This document shows positions 51,600 to 59,891 of a stretch of 64,000 nucleotides of DNA, one piece after another. The stretch is from positions 248,001-312,000 of the forward strand of contig NZ_BMVE01000008.1 in the NCBI RefSeq assembly GCF_014650555.1, read 5' to 3'. A program made the translations under genes and the position numbers. This DNA comes from Streptomyces goshikiensis (GTDB taxonomy: Bacteria; Actinomycetota; Actinomycetes; Streptomycetales; Streptomycetaceae). The notes under the pieces were generated by a model. The model was given only the letters and a program-made list of their open reading frames with translations, ran no database searches and was not told the origin of the DNA. Position 1 is the first letter of the stretch; each line of letters starts with the position of its first letter.

Positions 51600-52622
51600 T
51601 CACGCGTCCCAGAGGGCGCCGAAGGTGAGGAGTTCGGAGCGGTATTCGATCCGGCCCTCCCAGTCGCGGGGCCAGACGTCCGCGCCGAGGTGGGCACCCG
51701 CGAAGGCGCCGGCGAGGCAGGCGAGGGAGTCCGAGTCGCCGCGCGTGCAGGCGGCCCGGCGCAGGGCGAGCAGCGGCTCCTGCGGGAAGAGCAGGAAACA
51801 GTGCAGGGCCGTGGCGAAGGCCTCCTCGGCGATCCAGCCGTCGCCGGTGGTCAGGCAGGGGTCGGTCTCCGGCGAGGGGTCGCGCAGGGCCGCCGCGAGG
51901 CGGTCCAGGACGGCCAGGCACTCGTCCCAGCCCCGCGCGATGAAGGACTCCGCCGAGGCGTCGGAGGCGGTGCGCATCCAGAGGTCGCCGAGCCACCGCT
52001 CGTGGTAGCGGGTGCGGTTCTCCAGCGCGTACGAGCGCAGCAGACCCACCAGACCCGTCACCTCCGTGCCCTCGGCCAGCAAGTACACCGCGCGGGCCGT
52101 GAGGTCCGAGGCGGCGAGCGCCGTCGGGTGGCCGTGGGTGAGGGCCGACTGGAGCTGGGCGGCGCCGGCCCGCTCCTCCTCCGTCCAGCCGGGGACCAGG
52201 CCCACCGGCGCCACCCGCATGTTCGCGCCGCAGCCCTTGGAGCCGATCTGGCTGGCGTCCCGCCAGTCGCGCTCCGGCTGGTCGAGCAGGTGGCAGGCCT
52301 TCAGGCAGGTGTTGCCCGGGGCCCGGTTGTTCTCCGGGGAGTGGTACCAGTCGACGAACTCCTCCCGGACCGGCCGGGCCAGGCGCAGCGGGCCCACCCG
52401 GCCGCGGTCGGCTGCCGTGCGTATGCCGCGCGCCAGGGCCAGCGTCATCTGGGTGTCGTCGGTGACGATCGCCGGGCGGGGCAGGCCCATCTCCCGCCAG
52501 GGGCCGGTCTTGGCCAGGATCGTCGGCACGTCGTGGAACTCCGTGGGGAAGCCCAGGGCGTCGCCCAGGGCCAGGCCGATCAGCGCGCCCGTCGCGGCTC
52601 GCTTGGCCGCCTTCTTCGTCAT
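51600..52622 (-). CDS. ADP-ribosylglycohydrolase-family protein
   Basis: A 340-residue protein of the DraG/ARH family, which removes ADP-ribose from proteins or nucleotides. GLALGDALGFPTEF, VTDDTQMTLALARG (metal Asp/Thr) and the late CTRGDSDSLACLAGAFAGA carry the Mg ligands. Its ATG overlaps the NrtR stop (ATGA), making it the last gene of an NAD-metabolism operon. Salvage of ADP-ribose linkages fits that context. Confidence 0.92.
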   Translation of the reverse strand: MTKKAAKRAATGALIGLALGDALGFPTEFHDVPTILAKTGPWREMGLPRPAIVTDDTQMTLALARGIRTAADRGRVGPLRLARPVREEFVDWYHSPENNRAPGNTCLKACHLLDQPERDWRDASQIGSKGCGANMRVAPVGLVPGWTEEERAGAAQLQSALTHGHPTALAASDLTARAVYLLAEGTEVTGLVGLLRSYALENRTRYHERWLGDLWMRTASDASAESFIARGWDECLAVLDRLAAALRDPSPETDPCLTTGDGWIAEEAFATALHCFLLFPQEPLLALRRAACTRGDSDSLACLAGAFAGAHLGADVWPRDWEGRIEYRSELLTFGALWDA

Positions 52623-53398
52623 CGCGTGGGTCCTTCCGAGGGTCGGAGCAGGGGCGGGTGCAGGGTGGTCGCCGGTCCCGGCCGGTACAGCGCGGCCGGT
52701 TTGCCGCGACCGCCGGTGAGCCGGGCGGCTCCCGGCACGGCCTCGACGAAGCCGGGCGTGGCCAGGACCTTGCGGCGGAAGTTGGGGCGGTCCAGGGCGG
52801 TGTCCCAGACGGTCTCGTAGACGGCCTGGAGCTCGCCGAGGGTGAACTCGGGCGGGCAGAAGGCGCTGGCCAGGCAGGTGTATTCGAGCTTCGAGCCGAC
52901 CCGTTCCCGCGCGTCGGCGAGGATCACGGCGTGGTCGAAGGCCAGCCCGGATCCGACGCCGGGGTCCGAGCCCGGGCCCGGGTCCGCGCCCGGGGCGGCC
53001 GCCTCGCCCACCGGTACCCAGCGGGCCCGGTCGGCGTCTCCGCCGCCCCCGGCGGCCGGCTCGGGCATGTCCGGGACCAGCGCGGTGAAGGCCACCGAGA
53101 CCACCCGCATCCGGGGGTCGCGGTCCGGATCGCTGTAGGTGCGCAGCTGCTCCAGGTGCAGGGCGGCGACCACGCCCGGCGCCAGCCCGGTCTCCTCGGC
53201 GAGTTCCCGCCGGGCGGCCGTCTCGGCGGACTCCCGGGGCAGCACGAAACCGCCGGGCAGCGCCCAGGTGCCCGCGTACGGCTCCTGCCCGCGCCGGATC
53301 AGCAGCACGTGCAGGGCGCCGGCGCGGACGGTGAAGACGGCGAGGTCGACGGTCACCGCGAACGGCTCGAAGGCGTGCGGATCGTATCCGGCGGTCAC
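52619..53398 (-). CDS. nrtR: NrtR-like Nudix regulator of NAD metabolism
   Basis: A 259-residue protein with an N-terminal Nudix domain and a C-terminal winged helix. The Nudix box is intact: GFVLPRESAETAARRELAEETGL, read here as G-x5-E-x7-REL-x-EE-x-G. The C-terminal CPPEFTLGELQAVYETVW, then LDRPNFRRKVLAT matches the wHTH of NrtR regulators, which sense ADP-ribose and repress NAD genes. The operon's own promoter carries a matching palindrome. A Gly/Pro-rich insert (DPGPGSDPGVGSG) separates the halves. GTG 53398 overlaps the nadR stop (GTGA). Confidence 0.83.
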   Translation of the reverse strand: MTAGYDPHAFEPFAVTVDLAVFTVRAGALHVLLIRRGQEPYAGTWALPGGFVLPRESAETAARRELAEETGLAPGVVAALHLEQLRTYSDPDRDPRMRVVSVAFTALVPDMPEPAAGGGGDADRARWVPVGEAAAPGADPGPGSDPGVGSGLAFDHAVILADARERVGSKLEYTCLASAFCPPEFTLGELQAVYETVWDTALDRPNFRRKVLATPGFVEAVPGAARLTGGRGKPAALYRPGPATTLHPPLLRPSEGPTR

Positions 53399-54489
53399 GA
53401 GGCCTGCACCCGGACGTTCTCGGGCAGCGGGTCCGCGAAGTGCCAGCCCTCGCCGAGCAGTTCGTCGACCGCGGCGACGGCCCGGGCCAGCCGCGCCTCC
53501 CGGTCCCCGGCCACGACCAGGAAACGGCGCCCGGTCCGCTCCAGTTCCTCCCGGAACCGGCCGGTCATCCAGGGCCGCAGCTGGGGCCCGTCGCGCAGCC
53601 CGTCGTCCTCGAACGGCACGTCGGCGTGGTCGGTCAGCAGGTAGAGGTCCCGCAGCCTGCCGGCGGCGATCCGCTCGACCTCCGCGTTGCGGCCGTCCAT
53701 GTACCGCTCGTGCCAGATCCCGGTGGCGAAGGAGTCCGTGTCGCAGAACAGCACCGGCGAGCCGAGGCGGGCCGCCCGCTCCTCGTCCGCGTCCTGGCGG
53801 CGCGCGATGACGGGGAACTCCTCCGAGGTGAAGGAGACGTCCGGCCAGGACGCCGCCGGGTCCGCCGCGCGGGCCGCCGCCAGCTTCTCCTCGCTGTACC
53901 GGCGCCCGTACTCGGCGACCCAGCCCGTCTTCGCCCAGACCCCGCCGCGGGAGCGGTAGTGCCCGGCCAGCGCCCGCGACAGCGTCGTGGTGCCGGTGGA
54001 CTCGGCGCCGAGTACGACGATCCGCCGGGTCAGGGCCGCCCGTACCGCGGGCCCCAGGAACTCCCAGGCCGCGACGGGGTCGGCGCGGACCGCCGTACCG
54101 GAGACGGGGAACAGGGTGCGCTCCCGGTCCACGAGGACCTCCTCGGCCCCGAACCGGCGGGCGAGTTCGCCGCCGTACTCCTCCGAGGTGAACACGGCGT
54201 CGACGCGGCCGGGGACCGCGCCCCGGAAGACCGCCATGTGGGCCTCCCAGACGGCCGGGTCGTACAGGTCGACGGGGATGTCGTCCACCGCGCCGACGAC
54301 CTCCGCCCCGGGGTGCGCCTCGCGCATCCAGGCGACCCGGTCCGCGAGCGGCACCGACTCCACCGAGGCCGCGCACACCAGTACGGTGAGCCGCTCGCAC
54401 TGGTCCTGGGCGGTCCGTACGAGGTGGTGGTGCCCGGCGTGCGGCGGGTAGAACTTGCCCAGCACCAGCCCATGCCCGAAGCGCCTCAT
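53395..54489 (-). CDS. nadR: NadR-type NMN adenylyltransferase / ribosylnicotinamide kinase
   Basis: A 364-residue bifunctional protein. The N-terminal nucleotidyltransferase has GKFYPPHAGHHHLVRTA (GxFxPxHxGH) and SGTAVRADPVAAWEFLG, and makes NAD from NMN. The C-terminal P-loop domain (GAESTGTTTLSRALAGHY at about 160) resembles the ribosylnicotinamide kinase half of NadR. Its Walker A lacks the expected Lys: GxESTGKST reads GAESTGTTT, so kinase activity is uncertain. The ATG overlaps the pnuC stop. Confidence 0.87.
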   Translation of the reverse strand: MRRFGHGLVLGKFYPPHAGHHHLVRTAQDQCERLTVLVCAASVESVPLADRVAWMREAHPGAEVVGAVDDIPVDLYDPAVWEAHMAVFRGAVPGRVDAVFTSEEYGGELARRFGAEEVLVDRERTLFPVSGTAVRADPVAAWEFLGPAVRAALTRRIVVLGAESTGTTTLSRALAGHYRSRGGVWAKTGWVAEYGRRYSEEKLAAARAADPAASWPDVSFTSEEFPVIARRQDADEERAARLGSPVLFCDTDSFATGIWHERYMDGRNAEVERIAAGRLRDLYLLTDHADVPFEDDGLRDGPQLRPWMTGRFREELERTGRRFLVVAGDREARLARAVAAVDELLGEGWHFADPLPENVRVQAS

Positions 54490-55106
54490 GCCCTCGCCCC
54501 CACCGTCTGCGCACCACCGGTACGGGTCCCCGGCGCGGGCAGCGCGCGCCGCCAGCCGAGCAGTCCGACGACGCAGAGCGCGAGGAAGCCGACGTACAGG
54601 GCGGAGGTCAGGTAGAGCCCCTTGTAGGCGTAGAGCGGGACGTAGACGAGGTCGGCGGCGATCCACAGCCACCAGGACTCGACGAGCTTGCGGCACTGTC
54701 CGTAGGTGGCGGCCAGCGAGAGCCCGGTGGTCAGGGCGTCCCAGAACGGGACGCTGGAATCGGTGGCCGCGTCCAGCAGGAGGGTCAGGCCGAGCACCCC
54801 CACCGCCCCCGCCGCGGCGAGCGCGGCCCATTCGGTGCGCGTGGTGCGGCGCACCGGCAGGGCCTCGGTGCTTCCCGGTCCACCCCCGTGGGTCCAGGAC
54901 CACCAGCCGTACGCGGCGAGGGCGATGAAGACGATCTGGAGTCCGGCGTCGGCGTACAGGCCGGACTGGGCGAAGAGCACGATGAAGAAGACGTTGTTGG
55001 CGATGCCGATCGGCCAGTTGGCGACGTGCTGCCGGGCGACCAGCCATACGCACAGGGCGCCGGTGGCGAAGCCGAGCACCTCGGTCCAGCTCATGGTCCA
55101 GCTCAT
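54486..55106 (-). CDS. pnuC: nicotinamide riboside/mononucleoside transporter PnuC
   Basis: A 206-residue PnuC-family importer with ~7 helices. WPIGIANNVFFIVLFAQSGLYAD and the second half ESWWLWIAADLVYVPLYAYKGL carry the Trp/Asn-rich substrate pocket. It brings in nicotinamide riboside for NadR, the next gene. ATG 55106 is favoured by GGGAGGGG just upstream; other ATG codons lie at 55094 and 55124. It is the first gene of the operon. Confidence 0.92.
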   Translation of the reverse strand: MSWTMSWTEVLGFATGALCVWLVARQHVANWPIGIANNVFFIVLFAQSGLYADAGLQIVFIALAAYGWWSWTHGGGPGSTEALPVRRTTRTEWAALAAAGAVGVLGLTLLLDAATDSSVPFWDALTTGLSLAATYGQCRKLVESWWLWIAADLVYVPLYAYKGLYLTSALYVGFLALCVVGLLGWRRALPAPGTRTGGAQTVGARA

Positions 55107-55128
55107 GCCGGGCCCCTCCCTCATCCCT

Positions 55129-55151
55129 TTAATAGTCACCCTGACTATAAA
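55129..55151. promoter_or_regulatory. NrtR-type operator of the pnuC operon
   Basis: ATAGTCA, CCC, TGACTAT (55132-55148): a perfect 7-bp dyad, extending to 55129-55151 with one mismatch. It covers the -10 of the pnuC promoter. NrtR (third gene of the operon) is the obvious regulator; assignment is inferred. Confidence 0.7.
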
Positions 55152-55172
55152 CAGTGATCGGGGTCCGGACAA
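55144..55172 (-). promoter_or_regulatory. sigma-70-type promoter of the pnuC operon
   Basis: On the minus strand TTGTCC (55172-55167), 17-bp spacer, TATAGT (55149-55144). The predicted start of transcription lies ~30 nt before the pnuC ATG. The operator palindrome overlaps the -10. Confidence 0.7.
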
Positions 55173-55180
55173 GCGAAAAA

Positions 55181-55208
55181 ACCCGCGGTGCCCGAAGGCA
55201 CCGCGGGT
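55181..55208 (-). terminator. rluB terminator with U tract
   Basis: ACCCGCGGTGCC and its complement form a perfect 12-bp stem with CGAA loop. On the minus strand it is followed by TTTTT and on the plus strand by TTT. It sits ~40 bp past the rluB stop and just upstream of the pnuC promoter. Confidence 0.9.
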
Positions 55209-55250
55209 TTCTCGTGGCGGCCGGACGCTCTCGCGCCGGCGGCCGGACGA

Positions 55251-56711
55251 CTACAGGCCGACCTCGCGCATGAGCATGCCGACCTCGGTGTTGGTCAGGC
55301 GGCGCAGCCAGCCCGACTTCTGGTCGCCCAGCTCGATCGGACCGAAGGAGGTCCGGACGAGCTTCTCGACCGGGAAGCCGGCCTCCGCCATCATGCGGCG
55401 GACGATGTGCTTGCGGCCCTCGTGGAGGGTCACCTCGACCAGGTAGTTCTTGCCGACCTGGTCGACGACGCGGAAGTGGTCGGCGCGGGCGTAGCCGTCC
55501 TCCAGCTCGATGCCGTCCTTGAGGCGCTTGCCGATCTCGCGGGGCAGCGGGCCGGTGATGGCCGCGACGTACGTCTTCTTCACGCCGTACTTGGGGTGCG
55601 TGAGGCGGTGGGCCAGCTCACCGTGGTTGGTGAGCAGGATGATGCCCTCGGTCTCGGTGTCGAGCCGGCCGACGTGGAAGAGACGCGTCTCACGGTTGGT
55701 GACGTAGTCGCCGAGGCACTGGCGGCCGTCGGGGTCCTCCATCGTGGAGACGACACCGGCCGGCTTGTTCAGCGCGAAGAACAGGTACGACTGGGTGGCG
55801 ACGGTCAGGCCGTCCACCTTGATCTCGTCCTTCGGCTGGACGCGCTTGCCCTGCTCCAGCACGATCTCGCCGTTGACCTCGACACGGGCCTGCTCGATGA
55901 GCTCCTCGCACGCGCGGCGCGAGCCCATGCCGGCACGGGCGAGCACCTTCTGCAGGCGCTCTCCCTCCTCCTCGGCGCCCGGGAAGGTCTTCGGGGTCTT
56001 GATCACGGGCTTGTCGGCGTATCGGTCGCGCACGCGCTCCTCGATCCGCGCGTCCAGCTCGCGCGGCCGGGACTGGCCGCTGCGGCTGCCGGGACCGCGG
56101 CGCGGGCCGCCGGCCCCGCCGATGCCGGGGGTCTTGGAGGTCTTGGGGCCGCCCTTGGCACCGCCGCGCGCCGCGTCACCGCGGGCACCGCCGCGGTTGC
56201 CGTCGGCCGCGCCGCGGGCACCGCCGCCGCCGGCCTTGGCGCCGCCGCGGCCGTTGCGCTCGCCCTCGGGGCCGACGTCGTAGCGACGCTCCTCGGGGCG
56301 GGGGTTGCGGATGCGGGGAGCGGGCTCGCGGTCGCGGTCGGAGCCGCCACCCTGGTAACCGCCGCCCTGGTAACCGCCACCGCTGCCGCCCTGGTAGCCG
56401 CCGGAGCTGCCGCCGCGCGAGCCGCCGCCCTGGTAACCGCCGGAGCCGCTGCCGCGGGAGGAGCTGCCGCCCTGGTAGCCGCCGGAGCTGCCACCACGCG
56501 AGGAGCTGCCGCCGCGGGAGCCGCCGCCCTGGTAGCCGCCGGAGCTGCCGCCGCGGGAGCCGCCTCCCGAGCCGCTGCCGCCGCCGGAGCCGCCACCGCG
56601 GTAGCCGCCCCCGCCGCCGCTGGAGCTGCCGCCGCGGGCGTTACCACGCCCGCCGCCGCCACCGCCGCCGCTGTTCCTGTTGCCACCGTTGCCGTTGCCG
56701 CTGCTTCGCAT
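55251..56711 (-). CDS. rluB: RluB-type pseudouridine synthase with Gly/Tyr-rich N-terminal extension
   Basis: A 486-residue pseudouridine synthase for 23S rRNA. The N-terminal ~150 residues are Gly/Ser/Tyr/Arg low complexity with repeated GGYQGG units, RNA-binding-like (RGG style). From about residue 240 an S4 domain (RLQKVLARAGMGSRRACEEL) and the RsuA/RluB catalytic core GRLDTETEGIILLTNHGELA with its Asp are seen. ATG 56711 shares its A with the scpB stop (TGATG), so translation is coupled. The family core is ~250 residues; the extension is the unusual part. Confidence 0.93.
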   Translation of the reverse strand: MRSSGNGNGGNRNSGGGGGGGRGNARGGSSSGGGGGYRGGGSGGGSGSGGGSRGGSSGGYQGGGSRGGSSSRGGSSGGYQGGSSSRGSGSGGYQGGGSRGGSSGGYQGGSGGGYQGGGYQGGGSDRDREPAPRIRNPRPEERRYDVGPEGERNGRGGAKAGGGGARGAADGNRGGARGDAARGGAKGGPKTSKTPGIGGAGGPRRGPGSRSGQSRPRELDARIEERVRDRYADKPVIKTPKTFPGAEEEGERLQKVLARAGMGSRRACEELIEQARVEVNGEIVLEQGKRVQPKDEIKVDGLTVATQSYLFFALNKPAGVVSTMEDPDGRQCLGDYVTNRETRLFHVGRLDTETEGIILLTNHGELAHRLTHPKYGVKKTYVAAITGPLPREIGKRLKDGIELEDGYARADHFRVVDQVGKNYLVEVTLHEGRKHIVRRMMAEAGFPVEKLVRTSFGPIELGDQKSGWLRRLTNTEVGMLMREVGL

Positions 56712-57331
56712 CAAAGTTCCGTCGTCTTGTCGTCTTCATCGGTATCCGGAGAGTCCGGATCGAACGACGGAACACCCTCTTGCGTCTCGGCTTCGATCGC
56801 GTCCGCCTCGGGGAGGAAGGGCGCGAGCTCCGGGAGCTCGTCCAGGCCGCGCAGGCCCATCCGCTCCAGAAAGTAGTTCGTCGTCCTGTACAGGATCGCA
56901 CCTGTTTCAGGTTCCGTCCCCGCCTCGGCCACCAGACCCCGCTGCAGGAGGGTCCGCATGACCCCGTCGCAGTTGACTCCGCGCACCGCCGAGACCCTCG
57001 ACCGGCTGACCGGCTGGCGGTACGCGACGACCGCCAGCGTCTCCAGCGCGGCCTGCGTCAGACGGGCCTGCTGCCCGTCCAGTACGAAGGCCTCCACGGC
57101 CGACGCGTAGGCGGCGCGGCTGTAGAACCGCCAGCCCCCGGCGACCAGCCGCAGCTCGAACCCGCGGCCTTGGACGGCGTAGTCGTCGGCGAGCTCGCGC
57201 AGCGCGCCCGCGACCTCCCTCGGGGTCCGCTCCAGCACCTTGGCCAGGTGTTCCTCGGTCGCGGGCTCGTCCACGACCATGAGGACGGCCTCCAGGGCCG
57301 GCTTCAGCGCCAGCTCGGACACGTCGCTCAT
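56711..57331 (-). CDS. scpB: segregation and condensation protein ScpB
   Basis: A 206-residue kleisin-interacting winged-helix protein (kite) of the SMC-ScpAB condensin. Two winged helices: ALEAVLMVVDEPATEEHLAKVL and TQAALETLAVVAYRQPVSRSRV, then RGVNCDGVMRTLLQRGLVAEAG. The acidic C terminus (DPDSPDTDEDDK) is typical in actinobacteria. ATGA overlap with scpA. Confidence 0.95.
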   Translation of the reverse strand: MSDVSELALKPALEAVLMVVDEPATEEHLAKVLERTPREVAGALRELADDYAVQGRGFELRLVAGGWRFYSRAAYASAVEAFVLDGQQARLTQAALETLAVVAYRQPVSRSRVSAVRGVNCDGVMRTLLQRGLVAEAGTEPETGAILYRTTNYFLERMGLRGLDELPELAPFLPEADAIEAETQEGVPSFDPDSPDTDEDDKTTEL

Positions 57332-58701
57332 TCCTTGACCTCCACGATCCGATCGAACTCGTCGCTCACGCCCGGCGGCCCTCCCGCGTCCCCGTCCCCG
57401 TCCCCGCCGCTCCAGCGCACCGTGAGCGTCCTCAGAGCCTCTTCCTGGTCCAGGACGACGGCCTTCTCCCGGTAGAGCTCCAGAAGGGCCAGGAAGCGCG
57501 CGACGACGGTCAGGGTGTCGGGGGCGTCCTCGGTGAGTTCCTGGAAGGTCGCCTCCCCCCGGGCCCTGAGCAGGGCGACGACGAACCCGGCCTGTTCGCG
57601 CACGCTGACGAGGGGGGCGTGGATGTGGTCCACGTAGACCTGCGGTTTCGCCTTGGGCTGCATCGCCCGGACGGCGAGCCGGGCGAAGCCCTCGGCGCCG
57701 ATGCTGATGACGACGTCGGGCAGCAGCCCGGCGAGGTGCGGCTCCAGCCCGACGGTGCGGGGGTAGCGGCGGGACTCGTCCTCGGCGCGGCCCTGGAAGA
57801 TCTCGGCGACCCGCTTGTACGCCTTGTACTGGAGCAGCCGCGCGAAGAGCAGGTCCCGGGCCTCCAGCAGCGCGAGGTCGGCCTCGTCCTCGACCTCGGC
57901 GACGGGCAGCAGCCGCGCGGCCTTCAGATCGAGCAGGGTGGCGGCGACCACGAGGAACTCGGTGGTCTGGTCGAGATCCCAGTCGGGGCCCATGGCCCGG
58001 ATGTACGCCATGAACTCGTCGGTCACCTTCGACAGCGCGACCTCGGTGACGTCGAGCTTGTGCCGCGAGATCAGCTGCAGCAGCAGATCGAACGGCCCCT
58101 CGAAGTTGTCCAGCCGCAGCGTAAACCCACCCCGCCCCCGCGACCCCGCCTCCCCGTGCCCCGCCGCGGCCACACCCCCCGCCGACACCCCCGAGACCCC
58201 ATCCGAGCCCCCGCCCACGGGCCCCGGTCCGGCAGCCCCCGAGGCCACATCCGAGCCTCCATCCACAGGCCCCGGTGCGACAGCCGACGCGGGCGTCCCC
58301 TCCGGCCCAGGTGCCCGCCCCGGCGCCCGCAGAGCCTCGTCCGAACCCCCGCCCACGGGCTCCGGTGCGGCATCCCCCGGCCCTGGTGCCGCCCCAGGCG
58401 CCCGCAGGGCCAGGTCCGAGACCCCGTCCACGGGCCTCGGTGCGGCATCTCCCGGTCCGGTAACAGTGGCGCGCTCCGGCGCACCGGCCGCGCCGGCGGG
58501 CGCCGGTGCGGGTGCGGCGGCAGCCGCGTCCGCCTCCGCGTCGGGGGCGGGAGGGGGGCCGGGGGTCTCCCCCCGGTTTCGGGAAAGGGCGGGATCGGGG
58601 AGAGCCTCCTGCTCGGCCGCACCTTGGGGGGCGGCCGCACCCGGGCCTCGGCCCAGCGGGCGGCGGCGGTTCGGGCGGCCGGGTTCGGCGGAAGTGGGCA
58701 T
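57328..58701 (-). CDS. scpA: segregation and condensation protein ScpA with repetitive N-terminal extension
   Basis: A 457-residue kleisin of the SMC complex. The conserved part starts near residue 190 (FTLRLDNFEGPFDLLLQLIS, RHKLDVTEVALSKVTDEF) and ends with the C-terminal winged helix (GEATFQELTEDAPDTLTVVA, RFLALLELYREKAV). Before it lies ~180 residues of Pro/Ala/Gly, including 3-4 repeats of a 'PVxGGSDxA..APGxAPGP' type at about residues 75-175. Ordinary ScpA is ~250-300 residues and lacks this. The start is uncertain: ATG 58701 has only a weak upstream site, and a shorter start would remove part of the extension. Confidence 0.93.
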   Translation of the reverse strand: MPTSAEPGRPNRRRPLGRGPGAAAPQGAAEQEALPDPALSRNRGETPGPPPAPDAEADAAAAAPAPAPAGAAGAPERATVTGPGDAAPRPVDGVSDLALRAPGAAPGPGDAAPEPVGGGSDEALRAPGRAPGPEGTPASAVAPGPVDGGSDVASGAAGPGPVGGGSDGVSGVSAGGVAAAGHGEAGSRGRGGFTLRLDNFEGPFDLLLQLISRHKLDVTEVALSKVTDEFMAYIRAMGPDWDLDQTTEFLVVAATLLDLKAARLLPVAEVEDEADLALLEARDLLFARLLQYKAYKRVAEIFQGRAEDESRRYPRTVGLEPHLAGLLPDVVISIGAEGFARLAVRAMQPKAKPQVYVDHIHAPLVSVREQAGFVVALLRARGEATFQELTEDAPDTLTVVARFLALLELYREKAVVLDQEEALRTLTVRWSGGDGDGDAGGPPGVSDEFDRIVEVKE

Positions 58702-59109
58702 CGCGATCCAGGGTGGTGCGGAAGGGGCGTCCGGTCGGCCGGCCACGACTCGCGTCCGGACGGGGCGGCCAGGGGCAGTCCCCGCCGCCACGAGCACCCT
58801 AAAGCCCGGCCCGCCCGCACACCCGCATCGCCCGGCGGAAACCCGCACCCGGCACGAGACCCGCACGCCCGAACCCGGACAAGGCGGCGGTGCAGCGCCC
58901 CAGAGCCGTGACCGGCACAGCCGCCGGAAGGGATCGGCAGAGCATGCCGAGCACGCCCCCAAGGGGCGGCGGGGCGCAGAAGTGGCTGAGCCGGCACAGG
59001 CGGGCCTGCGGCAGCCGGGACGACCACGGGTCGAGGACCGTGCCCTCAAGGCCCCCACGGGGCGGACACAGCCCCGTGGCGCCTGCAAGCGGCAGAGCCC
59101 AGGACCCCT
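58702..59109. other. intergenic stretch upstream of scpA, no gene seen
   Basis: About 400 bp of very GC-rich sequence. Open frames exist on both strands but have no stable codon bias, and no domain was recognised. It presumably holds the scpA promoter, which I could not identify. Confidence 0.5.
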
Positions 59110-59880
59110 AAGCCGGACCCGGACGCGGCCCAAGGGCCTGAGCAGAAACCGAACGCGAGCCGGGGTCCTGAGCCGGGACCGGACGCAGGGCGGGCCAGAA
59201 CCTGAGCCGGACCGGGATCCTGAGCCAACCGGCCGCGGGCCGGGGCCACGCCGAGACCGGGGGGCGGACCGGGGGGCCTGAGCAGGAACCGGACGCTGGC
59301 AGTGAGCCGGGGACCGGACGCTCGCCGGGGGCCCTGAACCCAGAACCAGGCGCGGGCCGGGATCCTGAGCCGGAACCGGGCCGGGGGCCGAAGCCGAGAC
59401 CGGGCGCCAGCCGGGGGCCGGAACCGGACTCGGGCAGTGAGCGGGGACCGGACGCGGGCCGGGGCAGTAAAGCCAGAACCGGGCGCGAACGGGGGCTCTG
59501 AACCGGGCACGGACCGGGATCCATCCCTGAACCGGAACCGGAACCGGGCACGGGCCGTGGCCCGGATCCGAGACCGGACGCTGGCCGGGCGCCAGCCGGG
59601 CGTCTGGAGCCGAGACCGGGCACGGGCCGGGAGGCAGAGCCGGGCGGGCCGGGACCGGGCACGAGCTGGGGACCCGGAGCCGGGACCGGGCACGGGCCGG
59701 GGGCCTGAGACGGGCGCCAGCCGGGGGCCTGAGGCAGAACCGGGCGCGGGTCGGGTGTCCCGAGCCGGGGCCGGGCCGGGGCCCTGAGCCGGGACCGGAC
59801 GCGCGTCGGGGGCCAGAACCGGGTGGGCCGGGGGCCTGGGCCGGGTGTCCCGGGTCGGGGGCGGCGGTCGGGTGCCGGGG
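59110..59880. repeat. degenerate ~30-bp tandem repeat array in a gene-free region
   Basis: About 770 bp built from ~25 imperfect copies of a unit of roughly 30 bp. The theme is CCTGAGCC, then a GGGACCGGACGCG-like block, then GGCCGGGG. Variants such as GAACCGGGCGCG and GAGACCGGGCGC recur, and unit length varies by several bases. No frame reads through as a plausible protein, though several long GC-rich frames occur. It lies between scpA and the ParA-associated gene. Confidence 0.75.
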
Positions 59881-59891
59881 GCGGGCGGGGG

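Noticed and set aside
59110..59880. CRISPR array
   Set aside because: The units are contiguous, variable and GC-rich, without equal spacers or cas genes.
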